From NCBI GenBank assembly GCA_015232955.1, contig JADFYS010000058.1, positions 1 to 9,625 on the forward strand: a stretch of 9,625 bases of DNA, written 5' to 3'. Below are positions 1-6,643 of the stretch, piece by piece. Numbering within the stretch: the first letter of the stretch is position 1; every line of letters begins with the position of its first letter. This stretch comes from Gammaproteobacteria bacterium (GTDB lineage: Bacteria > Pseudomonadota > Gammaproteobacteria > Thiohalomonadales > Thiohalomonadaceae). The notes under the pieces are model-generated. The model ran no database searches, was not told the origin of the DNA, and saw only the letters and a list, made by a program, of their open reading frames with translations. Position numbers and translations under genes: made by a program.

Positions 1-2
1 TC

Positions 3-2294
3 GCCTCCAAGGCGACCGGCTTCCCTATCGCCAAGGTGGCGGCAAAGCTGGCGGTGGGGTATACCCTGGATGAGTTGCAGAATGAGATCACCGGAGGGGC
101 GACTCCCGCCTCTTTTGAGCCGGCCATCGACTATGTGGTGACCAAGATCCCCCGTTTCACCTTTGAAAAATTCCCCAAAGCCGACCCGGGGCTCACGACC
201 CAGATGAAGTCGGTGGGCGAGGTGATGGCCATTGGCCGCAACTTTCAGGAGTCGCTGCAGAAGGCGCTGCGCGGTCTCGAGACCGGAGTGGATGGTCTCT
301 CTGAACAGATTGATCTCTCGCTAGAGGGGGCGATGGAGGAGATCGCACAGCAGATCCGTCGTCCTACGGCAGAGCGGCTCTACTATGTTGCCGACGCCTT
401 TCGTGGCGGTTTTTCGCTGCAACAGGTGTATGAGCTGACCGCGATTGATCCGTGGTTTCTGGTGCAGATCGAAGAGTTGGTGACGCTGGAGAGTGAGGTG
501 CGGCGCGACGGGATGGCGGCTCTGGATCAGCCGCGGCTGTTTCGCCTGAAGCAGAAAGGGTTCTCCGACCGTCGCCTCGCGACGCTGTTGGGGCGGCGTG
601 AAGATGAGGTGCGCTCACTGCGCCACCGTCTGGGGGTGCGTCCGGTCTATAAGCGGGTCGATACCTGTGCTGCGGAGTTTGCCACCTCCACCGCCTATAT
701 GTACTCGACCTATGATGAGGAGTGTGAGGCGGCAGTCAGTGGGCGCGAGAAGATCATTGTCCTCGGCGGTGGCCCCAACCGTATTGGTCAGGGGATCGAG
801 TTCGACTACTGCTGTGTTCACGCGGCGATGGCGATGCGCGAAGATGGTTATGAGACGATTATGATCAACTGTAACCCCGAGACCGTCTCTACCGATTACG
901 ACACCTCGGATCGTCTCTACTTTGAACCGCTCACTCTCGAAGATGTACTGGAGGTGATCGCCATTGAACAGCCGAAAGGGGTGATTGTGCAGTATGGCGG
1001 CCAGACCCCGTTGAAGCTGGCACGGGATCTCGAAGCGGCGGGGGCACCGATCATCGGCACCACCCCTGACTCTATCGACCTTGCCGAGGATCGCGAACGC
1101 TTTCAGCAGATGGTGACCAAACTCAACCTGCTCCAGCCGCCCAATCGTACTGCTCGTAGCGAAGAGGGGGCAGTGGAACTGGCAGAGGAGATCGGTTACC
1201 CACTGGTGGTGCGTCCCTCCTATGTTCTGGGGGGACGGGCGATGGAGATTGTCTTTAACCGCAAGGAGTTGAAGCGCTATATGCGCGAAGCGGTGTCGGT
1301 CTCCAATGACTCACCGGTGCTTCTGGACCGTTTTCTCGATGACGCCATTGAGGTGGATGTCGACCTGGTCTGTGACGGCAGAGAGGTATTGATTGGCGGG
1401 GTGATGGAACATATCGAGCAGGCGGGTGTCCACTCCGGTGACTCTGCCTGTTCTCTTCCCCCCTACACCCTCACTGCCGGGCAGCAGCAGCGGCTGCGCC
1501 AGCAGGTGGCACAGATGGCGCTGGAGTTGGGGGTGATCGGCCTGATGAATACCCAGTTTGCACTTAAAGGGGATGATATCTATATCCTAGAGGTCAACCC
1601 CCGCGCCTCACGAACCGTCCCCTATGTCTCCAAGGCGACCGGTGTTGCCCTTGCCAAGGTGGCGGCGCGCTGTATGGTGGGTAAGAGTCTGCGGCAGCAG
1701 GGGGTGACCACCGAGGTGATTCCCGCCTACTACTCGGTGAAAGAGGCGGTATTCCCCTTTATCAAATTCCCCGGGGTTGACCCGATCCTCGGCCCGGAGA
1801 TGAAATCTACCGGCGAGGTGATGGGGGTGGGACGAACCTTTAGCGAAGCGTATGCCAAGGCGCAGGAGGCGACGGGGGTGGTTCTGCCCCGTTCAGGCCG
1901 AGCCTTTATCAGTGTTCGGGATAGTGACAAAGAGAGCGCGGTGCGTGTGGCGCAGGGGTTGGCTCAGCTTGGCTTCGAACTGACAGCGACCTCGGGGACT
2001 GCTGCGGCTCTGACCGCTGCGGGAGTGCGTTGTCGTAAGGTGAATAAGGTGTATGAGGGGAGGCCCCATATCATTGATATGATTAAAAATGACGATCTCA
2101 CCTTTATCGTTAATACCACAGAGGAGCGGCAGGCGGTGGCAGACTCATTTGCCATTCGTCGCGAGGCGTTGCAGCACAAGGTGACCTATGCCACCACCGT
2201 GACCGGGGCGTTGGCGACGGTGAGTGCGATGGGCGTTGTCGGGCCGCGACAGATCAATAGTTTGCAGGAATTACATAGAGAGTTGGAAAAGTAG
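3..2294 (+). CDS. carB: Carbamoyl-phosphate synthase large subunit, C-terminal 763 residues (5' end outside window)
   Basis: The large subunit takes ammonia from the CarA glutaminase plus bicarbonate and two ATP to make carbamoyl phosphate for pyrimidine and arginine synthesis in the cytoplasm. The frame is already open at base 3, and its first residues match about residue 311 of E. coli CarB, so roughly 310 residues are missing and the whole protein would be near the usual 1,073. The GTG at 36 is an internal valine codon, not a start. Visible parts are the end of the first ATP-grasp half, the oligomerisation linker (about 200-740), the second synthetase half opening with VLGGGPNRIGQG near 759, ATP-grasp residues VVRPSYVLGGRAMEI near 1207, the metal-binding LEVNPRASR near 1590, and the C-terminal MGS-like allosteric domain (about 1895-2294) with SGTAAAL and NKVYEGRPHI, where UMP, IMP and ornithine act in E. 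coli. All are intact. greA begins 2 nt after the stop, suggesting cotranscription. Identification is essentially certain. Confidence 0.98.
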   Translation, partial: ASKATGFPIAKVAAKLAVGYTLDELQNEITGGATPASFEPAIDYVVTKIPRFTFEKFPKADPGLTTQMKSVGEVMAIGRNFQESLQKALRGLETGVDGLSEQIDLSLEGAMEEIAQQIRRPTAERLYYVADAFRGGFSLQQVYELTAIDPWFLVQIEELVTLESEVRRDGMAALDQPRLFRLKQKGFSDRRLATLLGRREDEVRSLRHRLGVRPVYKRVDTCAAEFATSTAYMYSTYDEECEAAVSGREKIIVLGGGPNRIGQGIEFDYCCVHAAMAMREDGYETIMINCNPETVSTDYDTSDRLYFEPLTLEDVLEVIAIEQPKGVIVQYGGQTPLKLARDLEAAGAPIIGTTPDSIDLAEDRERFQQMVTKLNLLQPPNRTARSEEGAVELAEEIGYPLVVRPSYVLGGRAMEIVFNRKELKRYMREAVSVSNDSPVLLDRFLDDAIEVDVDLVCDGREVLIGGVMEHIEQAGVHSGDSACSLPPYTLTAGQQQRLRQQVAQMALELGVIGLMNTQFALKGDDIYILEVNPRASRTVPYVSKATGVALAKVAARCMVGKSLRQQGVTTEVIPAYYSVKEAVFPFIKFPGVDPILGPEMKSTGEVMGVGRTFSEAYAKAQEATGVVLPRSGRAFISVRDSDKESAVRVAQGLAQLGFELTATSGTAAALTAAGVRCRKVNKVYEGRPHIIDMIKNDDLTFIVNTTEERQAVADSFAIRREALQHKVTYATTVTGALATVSAMGVVGPRQINSLQELHRELEK
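5..43 (+). repeat. carB: First copy of the carB internal duplication
   Basis: This stretch corresponds to 1628-1666 in the second half of the gene, 1,623 nt (541 codons) downstream. Two blocks are identical at the nucleotide level: 15 nt (5-19 and 1628-1642) and 14 nt (30-43 and 1653-1666). Both encode the SKATG...AKVAA segment that follows the ATP-grasp core. CarB is known to derive from a tandem duplication of an ancestral synthetase. Confidence 0.75.
1628..1666 (+). repeat. carB: Second copy of the carB internal duplication
   Basis: This is the partner of 5-43, encoding SKATGVALAKVAA. The wobble bases are shared in the two identical blocks, so the match is closer than the protein homology alone requires. 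Confidence 0.75.
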
Positions 2295-2296
2295 AG

Positions 2297-2773
2297 ATGG
2301 ATAAGATACCGATGACCCTTCAGGGGGCAGAGAAGTTGCGTCAAGAGTTACAACAGCTGAAACAGCAGGATCGACCTGCGGTGATTAAAGCGATTTCAGA
2401 GGCGCGTGAGCACGGTGATCTCAAAGAGAATGCCGAATACCATGCGGCGCGAGAGCAGCAGAGTTTTATTGAAGGGCGGATCCAGGATCTTGAGTCAAAG
2501 CTCTCCAATGCCCAGATTATCGACCCCAAGTCGCTCTCCGTCGGCAACCGGATCGTCTTTGGTGCCACCGTGACCATCTATGACGGAGCTAACGATGAGG
2601 AGTTGACCTATCAGATCGTGGGTGAGGATGAGGCGGATATCGCTCAGGGCAAGATCTCGGTCACTTCCCCCATCGCTCGGGCGCTTATCGGAAAAGAGGT
2701 GGATGATATGGCGGAGGTCCAAGCCCCCGGTGGTGTGCGTGAACTGGAAGTTGTAAAGGTCGCCTACCTTTAA
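2297..2773 (+). CDS. greA: Transcription elongation factor GreA
   Basis: GreA enters the secondary channel of backtracked RNA polymerase and stimulates cleavage of the extruded RNA 3' end, restoring elongation and aiding promoter escape and fidelity. The 158-residue length equals that of E. coli GreA. The N-terminal antiparallel coiled coil spans about residues 1-75. Its tip reads EAREHGDLKENAEYH, with the two acidic residues D41 and E44 that coordinate the catalytic magnesium. The C-terminal FKBP-like domain (about 80-158) includes SPIARALIGKEVDD and ends EVVKVAYL. The ATG is fixed by alignment to the E. coli N terminus (x-IPMTLxGAEKL). A purine-rich GGAAAAG at 2285-2291, inside the end of carB, is a plausible ribosome binding site 5 nt upstream. 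The 2-nt gap to carB implies coupling. No terminator hairpin with a U-tract is visible before the convergent yhbY. Confidence 0.98.
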   Translation: MDKIPMTLQGAEKLRQELQQLKQQDRPAVIKAISEAREHGDLKENAEYHAAREQQSFIEGRIQDLESKLSNAQIIDPKSLSVGNRIVFGATVTIYDGANDEELTYQIVGEDEADIAQGKISVTSPIARALIGKEVDDMAEVQAPGGVRELEVVKVAYL

Positions 2774-2781
2774 GCCGCTCT

Positions 2782-3090
2782 TCAGGGTAAGGTGAGACGA
2801 GGGATCTCTGCAGGTCGGTAGATGAGGGCGATGTTGCCGACTCTCTGCACCAGGTGGCAGCCAACCTCCGCACACAGTGCTGCGATAAGGGCGTCACGCT
2901 GGTCGCGATCTTCGGCACCGATGCGGATTTTCATCAGTTCATGGTGCTCAAGAGAGAGCTTTATCTCCGCAATGACCGCTGCACTCAGGCCGTGTTGACC
3001 GATGGTGACAACTACCTTGCGCTGGTGTCCCAGACCGCGCAGATAACGGGACTGTTTTTGGTTTAGGGTCAAGGTGCGCTGCTCCAACAT
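2782..3090 (-). CDS. yhbY: CRM-domain RNA-binding protein YhbY (ribosome assembly factor)
   Basis: YhbY-family proteins are single CRM (chloroplast splicing and ribosome maturation) domains that associate with precursors of the 50S subunit. The 102-residue product matches E. coli YhbY (97 residues) along its length. It carries a basic N-terminal helix (LNQKQSRYLRGLGH), the CRM GxxG loop as GQHGL at residues 31-35, the segment IKLSLEHHELMKIRI and the closing strand IALIYRP. It extends about five residues further at the N terminus than E. coli. The ATG at 3088-3090 has no convincing Shine-Dalgarno upstream, so the start is slightly uncertain. An alternative would be a shorter form beginning near LTLNQKQ, but no better start codon was found there. 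It faces greA tail to tail and rlmE head to head, the arrangement found in enterobacteria and pseudomonads. Divergence from rlmE, which modifies 23S rRNA, fits a shared role in large-subunit biogenesis. Confidence 0.95.
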   Translation of the reverse strand: MLEQRTLTLNQKQSRYLRGLGHQRKVVVTIGQHGLSAAVIAEIKLSLEHHELMKIRIGAEDRDQRDALIAALCAEVGCHLVQRVGNIALIYRPAEIPRLTLP

Positions 3091-3102
3091 CAGAAAAACG
3101 CA

Positions 3103-3130
3103 ACCATAACACTCTTTTCGGAAAAGGCAA
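3103..3130 (-). promoter_or_regulatory. Possible sigma70-type promoter for yhbY in the divergent gap
   Basis: On the minus strand the 41-bp yhbY-rlmE gap contains TTGCCT (3125-3130) as a candidate -35 and TATGGT (3103-3108) as a candidate -10. They are 16 bp apart and each matches 4 of 6 consensus positions. Only 12 nt separate the -10 from the yhbY ATG, so the transcript would have a leader of about 5 nt or be almost leaderless, which agrees with the missing Shine-Dalgarno. The -35 overlaps the rlmE ribosome binding site. The hexamers are imperfect, so this is a suggestion only. Confidence 0.35.
3114..3126. repeat. Short dyad in the yhbY-rlmE divergent region
   Basis: CTTTTC and GAAAAG form perfect 6-bp inverted arms around a single central G, 5 bp before the rlmE ATG. 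The right arm contains the purine-rich rlmE ribosome binding site (GAAAAGG, 3121-3127) and touches the candidate yhbY -35. A 1-nt centre suits a DNA operator better than an RNA hairpin. The arms are short and A/T-rich, so chance is a real possibility. Confidence 0.3.
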
Positions 3131-3131
3131 G

Positions 3132-3761
3132 ATGGCGCGCAGTAAAACCAGTAAAAAGTGGTTGAAGGAACATTTTGACGATCCCTTCGTCCATCGGGCG
3201 CAGCAGGAGGGGTATCGCTCCCGCGCCAGCTACAAGTTGCTGGAGATGAATAGCAAAGATCGCCTTCTGCTGCCGGGGTTGACGGTGGTGGATCTCGGTG
3301 CAGCCCCGGGAGGATGGAGTCAGGTGGCGGCTGATGCGGTGCTTACGCGCAAAGGGGCCGGCAAGGTTGTGGCGCTCGATATCCTCGAGATGGAGCCTCT
3401 TCCCGGGGTCGATTTTCTCTGCGGAGATTTTCGTGAAGATCGGGTGTTGCAGCAGCTGCAACAGCAGTTGGCAGGTGCAGAGGTCGATCTTGTGATGTCC
3501 GATATGGCCCCCAATAGTAGTGGCATTAAGGCGGTGGATCAGCCGCGGGCGATGTTGCTGGCGGAGTTGGCGCTCGATTTTTCCCGTTCGGTACTGCGTC
3601 CGGGGGGGGATATGGTGGTGAAAATGTTTCAGGGTGAGGGCTTTGACCCTTTTCTCGGGCAGTGTCGCGCCGCCTTTAGCCGGGTAGTCAGTCGTAAGCC
3701 GGAGGCCTCACGGGGGCGTTCGCGGGAGATCTATTTGGTCGCAAGAGGACTGCAAGAGTGA
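3132..3761 (+). CDS. rlmE: 23S rRNA 2'-O-ribose uridine methyltransferase RlmE (RrmJ/FtsJ)
   Basis: RlmE uses S-adenosylmethionine to methylate the 2'-O of U2552 in the A loop of 23S rRNA, a late step of 50S maturation on the assembled subunit. The 209-residue protein has the family's usual length and order: a basic N terminus (ARSKTSKKW), SRASYKLLE with the conserved lysine K35, the SAM-binding loop VDLGAAPGGWSQ at 53-64, and acidic residue D83 at the end of the second strand. SDMAPNSSG gives D124, VVKMFQGEG gives K164, and SRGRSREIYLVA gives E199. K35 (E. coli K38), D124, K164 and E199 form the catalytic K-D-K-E tetrad, so the enzyme should be active. The start follows GAAAAGG at 3121-3127. 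ftsH lies 54 bp downstream, the pairing seen in E. coli, where both are heat-shock genes; no clear sigma32 promoter was found here. A run of eight G (3602-3609) lies within the codons for RPGGD. Confidence 0.97.
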   Translation: MARSKTSKKWLKEHFDDPFVHRAQQEGYRSRASYKLLEMNSKDRLLLPGLTVVDLGAAPGGWSQVAADAVLTRKGAGKVVALDILEMEPLPGVDFLCGDFREDRVLQQLQQQLAGAEVDLVMSDMAPNSSGIKAVDQPRAMLLAELALDFSRSVLRPGGDMVVKMFQGEGFDPFLGQCRAAFSRVVSRKPEASRGRSREIYLVARGLQE

Positions 3762-3763
3762 TG

Positions 3764-3789
3764 TACAATAGCATCCGGTTGTTGCAACA
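3764..3789 (+). promoter_or_regulatory. Candidate -10 element and palindrome in the rlmE-ftsH gap
   Basis: The 54-bp spacer contains TACAAT at 3764-3769, five of six matches to the sigma70 -10 consensus, starting 3 nt after the rlmE stop. It is followed by a perfect 10-bp palindrome TGTTGCAACA at 3780-3789. No good -35 sits 16-18 bp upstream of the -10; TTGGTC at 3735-3740 is too far at 23 bp. This could be an internal ftsH promoter with an operator-like site over the initial transcribed region, or simply spacer sequence. Confidence 0.25.
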
Positions 3790-3800
3790 TTTTTCAGAAT

Positions 3801-3807
3801 GAGGAAG
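3801..3807 (+). promoter_or_regulatory. Strong ribosome binding site deciding the TTG start of ftsH
   Basis: GAGGAAG sits 8 nt before the TTG at 3816, ideal spacing for a Shine-Dalgarno. There is no in-frame ATG near it; the first in-frame ATG falls inside the first membrane segment at about residue 19. The site therefore fixes TTG as the initiation codon. Confidence 0.8.
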
Positions 3808-3815
3808 CGAATAGT

Positions 3816-5762
3816 TTGAACGATATTGCCAAGAATGTACTTTTATGGGTAGTGATTGCCATCATTCTGATGTCTGTTTTCAATAATTTTGGAACACAGC
3901 AGCAGACGGGTAGCCATCTTCTCGAATACTCACAGTTTCTTGAGGATGTCCGTCAGGGAAGGGTGAAACGGGTGATGATCGAGGGGCGCAACATTAGCGG
4001 CTATTTTGCCGATAATCAGCGTTTTAGCACCTATAGTCCCGACGATCCCGGGCTGATTGCCGATCTCCTCAACAGCGGGGTGGTGATTGATGCCAAGCCA
4101 CCGGAGCAGCAGGGGTTGCTGACCCAGATCTTCATCTCCTGGTTCCCGATGCTCCTTCTGATCGGAGTCTGGATCTTCTTTATGCGCCAGATGCAGGGGG
4201 GGGGCGCCGGTGGTCGCGGGGCGATGTCCTTCGGTAAGTCGCGGGCGAGGATGCTGGGCGAGGATCAGGTCAAGGTCACCTTTAAGGATGTCGCCGGAGT
4301 GGAAGAGGCGAAGGACGAGGTGGGGGAGCTGGTTCAGTTTCTCAGCGATCCCGGCAAGTTCCAGAAGTTGGGGGGCAGTATTCCGCGTGGGGTGCTGATG
4401 GTGGGCTCTCCGGGAACCGGTAAGACCCTTCTCGCCAAGGCGATAGCCGGTGAAGCCAAGGTTCCCTTCTTTACCATCTCCGGCTCTGACTTTGTTGAGA
4501 TGTTTGTCGGTGTTGGCGCCTCTCGTGTTCGTGATATGTTCGAACAGGCGAAAAAACACGCCCCCTGTATCATTTTCATCGACGAGATCGATGCGGTAGG
4601 GCGCCATCGTGGTGCCGGGCTAGGGGGTGGTCACGATGAGCGGGAGCAGACGCTCAATCAGCTGCTGGTGGAGATGGACGGTTTTGAGGGGAGTGAGGGG
4701 GTGATTGTCATTGCAGCCACCAACCGTCCCGATGTCCTCGACCCGGCGCTGTTGCGTCCCGGCCGCTTTGACCGTCAGGTGGTGGTACCTCTACCCGATC
4801 TTCGCGGTCGGGAGCAGATCCTTAAGGTCCATATGCGCAAGGTGCCGCTGAGCAAAAATGTCAAACCGGGAATCATCGCCCGCGGTACTCCCGGATTTTC
4901 CGGGGCGGATCTCGCCAACCTTGTCAATGAGGCGGCGCTGTTTGCGGCGCGGAGTGATGACAAGGTGGTGCAGATGGACCACTTTGAGTACGCCAAAGAC
5001 AAGATTATGATGGGATCAGAGCGACGGTCGATGGTGATGTCCGATGCGGAGAAAAAGCTCACCGCCTACCACGAGGCGGGACATACCATTGTCGGCCGAC
5101 TGGTGCCGGCGCACGATCCGGTGCATAAGGTGACCATTATCCCGCGCGGCCGCGCCCTTGGCCTCACCCTTTTTCTGCCGGAGGAGGATCGCTACAGCTA
5201 CAGCCGGCAGCGGCTGGAGAGTCAGATCTCCACCCTTTTTGGGGGAAGAATTGCAGAGGAGCTGGTCTTTGGCGAGGATAATGTCACCACCGGCGCCTCC
5301 AATGATATTCAGCGGGCTACCGAGTTGGCGCGGAATATGGTGACCAAATGGGGTCTCTCCGCCAAGCTGGGACCGCTCACCTATGATGAGGAGGATGGCG
5401 AGGTCTTTCTCGGGCGTTCAGTGACCCAGCACAAGAGTGTCTCGGATGAGACCGCCCATATCATTGATGGCGAGATTCGGGCGATTATCGAAAATAACTT
5501 TAATCGTGCCCGCACCCTGTTGATCGACAATCGTACCATCCTCACCCTGATGTCAGAAGCCTTGATTAAGTATGAGACCCTGGATGCGGATCAGATTGAA
5601 GAGATTATGCAGGGTAAAGAGCCGACCCCTCCCGATGATTGGGACGACAGTGAACCGAAGTCGGGTGCTACCCCTTCCGACGCTGCCGACGATGATGAGG
5701 AAGAAGAGGAAGAGGGTGGTGATAAGGGTGGCTCTAAGGGAGAAGCGGCGAGTCAACACTAA
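3816..5762 (+). CDS. ftsH: ATP-dependent zinc metalloprotease FtsH
   Basis: FtsH is a hexameric inner-membrane AAA protease that degrades misassembled membrane proteins and regulatory proteins such as LpxC and sigma32 in E. coli. The 648 residues match the family in order: first transmembrane helix (about 7-22), periplasmic domain (23-100), second transmembrane helix (101-123), a Gly-rich linker (MQGGGAGG), the AAA domain, then the protease domain. Walker A is GSPGTGKT at 197-204, the pore loop FVG is at 230-232, and Walker B is IIFIDE at 252-257. The second region of homology contains ATNRPDVLD with arginine fingers R314 and R317. The zinc site is HEAGH at 419-423 with a third ligand D497 in GASNDI. 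All catalytic residues are present. Translation starts at TTG, giving MNDIAKN, which resembles the Pseudomonas N terminus. The C-terminal tail is unusual: after about residue 604 it turns acidic, with nine D/E in a row at 626-634, then Gly/Lys-rich. A nine-G run (4196-4204) encodes the linker. Confidence 0.98.
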   Translation: MNDIAKNVLLWVVIAIILMSVFNNFGTQQQTGSHLLEYSQFLEDVRQGRVKRVMIEGRNISGYFADNQRFSTYSPDDPGLIADLLNSGVVIDAKPPEQQGLLTQIFISWFPMLLLIGVWIFFMRQMQGGGAGGRGAMSFGKSRARMLGEDQVKVTFKDVAGVEEAKDEVGELVQFLSDPGKFQKLGGSIPRGVLMVGSPGTGKTLLAKAIAGEAKVPFFTISGSDFVEMFVGVGASRVRDMFEQAKKHAPCIIFIDEIDAVGRHRGAGLGGGHDEREQTLNQLLVEMDGFEGSEGVIVIAATNRPDVLDPALLRPGRFDRQVVVPLPDLRGREQILKVHMRKVPLSKNVKPGIIARGTPGFSGADLANLVNEAALFAARSDDKVVQMDHFEYAKDKIMMGSERRSMVMSDAEKKLTAYHEAGHTIVGRLVPAHDPVHKVTIIPRGRALGLTLFLPEEDRYSYSRQRLESQISTLFGGRIAEELVFGEDNVTTGASNDIQRATELARNMVTKWGLSAKLGPLTYDEEDGEVFLGRSVTQHKSVSDETAHIIDGEIRAIIENNFNRARTLLIDNRTILTLMSEALIKYETLDADQIEEIMQGKEPTPPDDWDDSEPKSGATPSDAADDDEEEEEEGGDKGGSKGEAASQH

Positions 5763-5765
5763 GTC

Positions 5766-5782
5766 GCGATAGTAGAGATCGC
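5766..5782 (+). repeat. Small inverted repeat between ftsH and folP
   Basis: GCGAT (5766-5770) and ATCGC (5778-5782) are perfect 5-bp arms around AGTAGAG, and the six bases GTCGCG occur on either side (5763-5768 and 5784-5789). As RNA, a 5-bp stem with a 7-nt loop would display the only purine-rich stretch available to ribosomes ahead of the folP GTG. There is no U-tract, so it is not a terminator. It is short enough to have arisen by chance. Confidence 0.3.
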
Positions 5783-5788
5783 AGTCGC

Positions 5789-6616
5789 GTGGTTTTCAAC
5801 TGTAATGGCAGGAGGCTTGATCTCACCACACCACAGGTGATGGCGATTCTTAATGTCACCCCCGACTCCTTCTCCGATGGTGGCCGTTACTCCGATCTCG
5901 ACGCCGCAAAAAGGGGTGCCGAAGAGATGGCGGCAGAGGGGGCGGCAGTTATCGATATTGGGGGTGAGTCGACCCGTCCCGGAGCCGCTGCGGTGAGTGA
6001 GGCCGAAGAGCTGGATCGGGTGCTAACGGTGGTGGAGGCGGTGATCGATAGTTGCGATCTCCCCGTCTCTATCGATACCACCAAACCGGGAGTAATGCGC
6101 GCAGCGGTTGCAGCGGGTGCGGGGGTGATTAACGACATCAACGCCCTACGCACGGCAGGTGCAGTTGAGGTGGCCGCTGAACTTGCAGTGCCTGTGGTAT
6201 TAATGCATATGCAGGGGAGTCCTCGAACAATGCAGGATGCCCCTCTCTATCGTGATGTGGTCGCGGATGTGGCCGATTTTTTTCGGCAACGGCTCACAGC
6301 AGCCACCGCCGCTGGGGTTCTACCCACCAATATCATCCTCGATCCCGGGATCGGTTTTGGAAAGAGTGCTGACCATAATCTGCAGCTGTTGCGTGAGCTG
6401 GAGCAGTTTCTCCAATTTGGCTCTCCGCTTTTGGTGGGGATCTCGCGAAAATCGATCTTCGGTACGATTCTGGGACGAGCGCTCGAGGAGCGGCTGCCGG
6501 GGAGCCTCGCCGCTGCCGCCATCGCTGTCTGGTTGGGGGCGAAACTGATTCGAACCCATGATACCAAAGCGACGCTGGATGCGGTCAACTTTAGCGCCGC
6601 CCTTCGTCAGCAGTAA
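5789..6616 (+). CDS. folP: Dihydropteroate synthase (sulfonamide target)
   Basis: FolP condenses 6-hydroxymethyl-7,8-dihydropterin pyrophosphate with p-aminobenzoate to give 7,8-dihydropteroate in folate synthesis; it is a cytoplasmic TIM-barrel dimer. The 275-residue product aligns with E. coli FolP almost without gaps, and functional residues share its numbering: N22 in NVTPDSFSDGG (22-32), the loop GESTRPGA (59-66), D96 in SIDTTKP, N115 in INDI, MHMQG (139-143), D185 in LDPGIGFGK, K221 in SRKS, and R255/H257 in RTHD. With the GTG start, 17 residues precede MAILNVT, as in E. coli, which supports that start even though no strong Shine-Dalgarno precedes it (best is AGAGA, about 5774-5778). 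The 26-bp gap from ftsH and 27-bp gap to glmM place it in the middle of an operon. The linkage ftsH-folP-glmM is conserved in gammaproteobacteria. No resistance-type insertion is visible in the substrate loops. Confidence 0.97.
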   Translation: MVFNCNGRRLDLTTPQVMAILNVTPDSFSDGGRYSDLDAAKRGAEEMAAEGAAVIDIGGESTRPGAAAVSEAEELDRVLTVVEAVIDSCDLPVSIDTTKPGVMRAAVAAGAGVINDINALRTAGAVEVAAELAVPVVLMHMQGSPRTMQDAPLYRDVVADVADFFRQRLTAATAAGVLPTNIILDPGIGFGKSADHNLQLLRELEQFLQFGSPLLVGISRKSIFGTILGRALEERLPGSLAAAAIAVWLGAKLIRTHDTKATLDAVNFSAALRQQ

Positions 6617-6643
6617 CTACATTTCAGGGGAGTTCGGGTTAAG

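Noticed and set aside
1..2000. High frequency of GATC (about twenty by hand count in the first 2 kb, above the roughly eight expected by chance)
   Set aside because: Nearly all sites fall in GAT-C or ATC codon contexts in coding sequence, and no cluster suggests a replication origin or SeqA-type region.
2854..3066. A 70-codon plus-strand frame opposite yhbY
   Set aside because: yhbY on the minus strand matches its family from end to end, so the plus frame is its shadow.
3000..3131. Search for a heat-shock (sigma32) promoter upstream of rlmE-ftsH, as known in E. coli
   Set aside because: No CTTGAAA-like element with a correctly spaced CCCCAT-like element was found in the region.
3446..3464. 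Perfect inverted repeat TGTTGCAGCAGCTGCAACA in rlmE, a possible hairpin
   Set aside because: It falls inside codons for a Leu/Gln-rich stretch (LQQLQQQ), where CAG/CTG/TTG codons make such symmetry by chance; there is no U-tract and it is mid-gene.
3930..4607. A 225-codon open frame on the minus strand inside ftsH
   Set aside because: It lies wholly opposite the highly conserved AAA region of ftsH and its translation resembles no known protein; it is a by-product of codon bias.
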